Origin: JANNYA01 sp031422315
GTDB lineage: Bacteria > Pseudomonadota > Gammaproteobacteria > Xanthomonadales > SZUA-5
Direction of reading: 5' to 3'
Assembly (NCBI GenBank): GCA_031422315.1
Contig: JANOQN010000036.1
Coordinates: 109,793-173,792 of the forward strand
DNA: 64,000 nucleotides
The stretch's first letter is position 1. Every line of letters begins with the position of its first letter. Of the stretch, positions 62,742-64,000 are shown in pieces. The notes under the pieces were generated by a model, which was not told where the DNA came from, did not search any database, and was given only the letters and a program-made list of their open reading frames with translations. A program made the translations under genes and the position numbers.

Positions 62742-63994
62742 GGTAGCTTCCTAATTTCCTTCCAGTACGCCAACTGTGCAGGCCGCAATCCGTAACGCGC
62801 TAACACCCCATAATGCAGTCGGCGCACTTCGTCAATCAGTAGTGCTTCGACGTTTTGCCGATCCGCCGCATCAACGGCTTGGCAGAGCTGGTGAATGAGT
62901 GACATCGAATCGATATGTGGCTGGGTGACGATCTCATAAACACCCTGTTTGATTAGGCTGCGATAGCTTAAACGCAGCGGGTCAGGCTCACTCAGATCTT
63001 GTTTTATAGCCAGGTATTCTTGACTTGAGCGAACGTAGGCCCAGCGATAAACATCACGCAGTAGCTCGATTCTGCCTAGCTCGTAGACGCCCAAAATGGC
63101 GCGGCTGTACGCGGCTTCAGGCACGTCTAAAAATGTCAGTGGGCATAGATTTGCGCGAATAAGTGGCAAGTTGGCAGCGAGGCGCGAAGTGCGCTTGTTA
63201 ATGTCGCTAAAGGCTTGCAAATAGGGCAAGTGAACCATGACAAAAAACGACTGCTCAAAAGGATCGATGATCTGTTCCAGTTTTTCCAGCATTAAATCGA
63301 ACTGTTCGCTTATTTGGCTAGGTACTGAAAGCGGACGATACACACTGCCAGAAATTTCCACTGTGTGGCATCGCAGGCGGCCCTCATCCGCCGGATTGGG
63401 GAGCAAGTTTTCCGACAGCGCGCTGTGTAGATTCATCAACGTGAAGCGATTAAAACCCAGCGATTCGGTATTTTCTACCAGCAATTCAATTGTTGCTTTG
63501 TGATTCAAAATCATCTGCGTTTCGCTTGCCGCACGGCCCTTCGCCGCTCGACCATTTTCTATCAGTTCGCGCGTGTCTAGTCGGCTGTAGGTATTGCCTT
63601 CCAATTGGCTAGACGCCCATGACAAATCAATCAGCAGGCGATTCAAAATTGCCCGCCCGTGCGTGCCGGCAGGCCTTGGCTCCACACCGGTTTCACCGAT
63701 ATTGCGCAGCTGCCTACGTAGCGACTCGGGTAGATAGAAGCTGGCATTTGGCTGGTATGCAGACAGCAGCTCTGCTTGATAGCCGACCGGCGTTCGCGCA
63801 GCTAAAGACTGATCGACGTATCGAAGAATATCCAAGCTGTCGCTAGATAGACTAATAACCCTAAAAACCGCAGTTACCCCAGCGATTCCGAAGCGATTTG
63901 GCGCTGCCGAAATATCGGTGGCGGGATAAATCGAGCGATCACATAGTTGATAAATGACTGCCAGCGGTTTTGCGCTGGCAACTGCTCCGCACAT
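62738..63994 (-). CDS. Fic family protein with Gln at the catalytic His position; 5' end may lie beyond the window
   Basis: 418 residues from an ATG 6 bp from the window edge; the frame continues past it, so the start is uncertain. Fic core: MVHLPYLQAFSDINKRTSRLAANLP, where the canonical HPFxDGNGRxxR appears as QAFSDINKRTSR. The catalytic His is replaced by Gln, but Asn and both Arg are kept. WASSQLEGNTYS (S-x3-E-G-N) upstream fits the inhibitory helix of class II Fic proteins. C-terminal winged-helix-like region after about 310. Fic enzymes transfer AMP from ATP to proteins; whether this variant is active is open. Confidence 0.88.
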   Translation of the reverse strand: MCGAVASAKPLAVIYQLCDRSIYPATDISAAPNRFGIAGVTAVFRVISLSSDSLDILRYVDQSLAARTPVGYQAELLSAYQPNASFYLPESLRRQLRNIGETGVEPRPAGTHGRAILNRLLIDLSWASSQLEGNTYSRLDTRELIENGRAAKGRAASETQMILNHKATIELLVENTESLGFNRFTLMNLHSALSENLLPNPADEGRLRCHTVEISGSVYRPLSVPSQISEQFDLMLEKLEQIIDPFEQSFFVMVHLPYLQAFSDINKRTSRLAANLPLIRANLCPLTFLDVPEAAYSRAILGVYELGRIELLRDVYRWAYVRSSQEYLAIKQDLSEPDPLRLSYRSLIKQGVYEIVTQPHIDSMSLIHQLCQAVDAADRQNVEALLIDEVRRLHYGVLARYGLRPAQLAYWKEIRKLP

Positions 63995-64000
63995 ACTTTG

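Noticed and set aside
1..64000. CRISPR array, tRNA or rRNA genes
   Set aside because: No regularly spaced identical repeats and no tRNA T-loop/acceptor pattern were seen in the intergenic regions by eye.

Overview
The window looks like a chromosomal segment of a Gram-negative gammaproteobacterium, most likely of the Lysobacterales (Xanthomonadales) or a close relative. This is inferred from gene order and content: ftsB-ispD-ispF, rhlB facing trxA-rho, a periplasmic alpha-2-macroglobulin next to pbpC, a SixA phosphatase, type II secretion genes, eukaryote-like Ser/Thr kinases, and a secreted repeat protein with a short C-terminal FSDGFE-type tail. No rRNA, tRNA, CRISPR array or prophage was recognised. 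Most of the window is ordinary housekeeping DNA with a few accessory patches.

Layout. 1-9 kb: the 3' part of a pullulanase gene, two small membrane ORFs, mtfA, pdxJ, and ribBA-glyQ. A small accessory patch follows at 7.3-8.6 kb (GNAT acetyltransferase, a truncated exported-protein ORF, a SnoaL-like protein) with integron-cassette-like junction motifs. 8.7-21 kb: two uncharacterised proteins, an apparent lipid operon (acyl-CoA dehydrogenase, SDR, Mpo1-like), asnS, gcvT, comEA, aldo/keto reductase, pmbA, sixA, an SRPBCC protein and gcvH. 21-34 kb: a phosphopantetheinyl transferase, a Ser/Thr kinase with a SUMF1 domain, a double-FHA membrane protein, an AcuI-type reductase, an alpha/beta hydrolase, an SPFH protein with a NAD-kinase-like partner, two hypothetical genes, a LuxR-type response regulator and a second Ser/Thr kinase with TPRs.

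34-46.5 kb: gspL-gspM, rho, trxA, rhlB and gspC, then about 900 bp of decayed DNA holding a transposase remnant. Next come a secreted 14-repeat propeller-like protein, a MerC-like protein, a small membrane protein, and ftsB-ispD-ispF. 46.8-64 kb: pbpC and a 1989-residue alpha-2-macroglobulin, thrC-trhO, lolA, rsmC-rsuA, ppsA and a Fic protein that runs to the window edge.

Working together: the kinase/FHA pair is a plausible phospho-signalling module. PbpC and the macroglobulin form a known periplasmic defence and repair pair. GspC, GspL and GspM belong to one secretion machine but are split into two loci around rho-trxA-rhlB. The most unusual signals are a 126-bp palindrome beside asnS, three REPIN-like elements (one abutting the pbpC start), an ispF gene with no ATG/GTG/TTG start that gives full length, a Fic protein with Gln where the catalytic His should be, a thioredoxin with a CEPC active site, and the cassette-like patch. 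I did not find a clear new multi-gene system.
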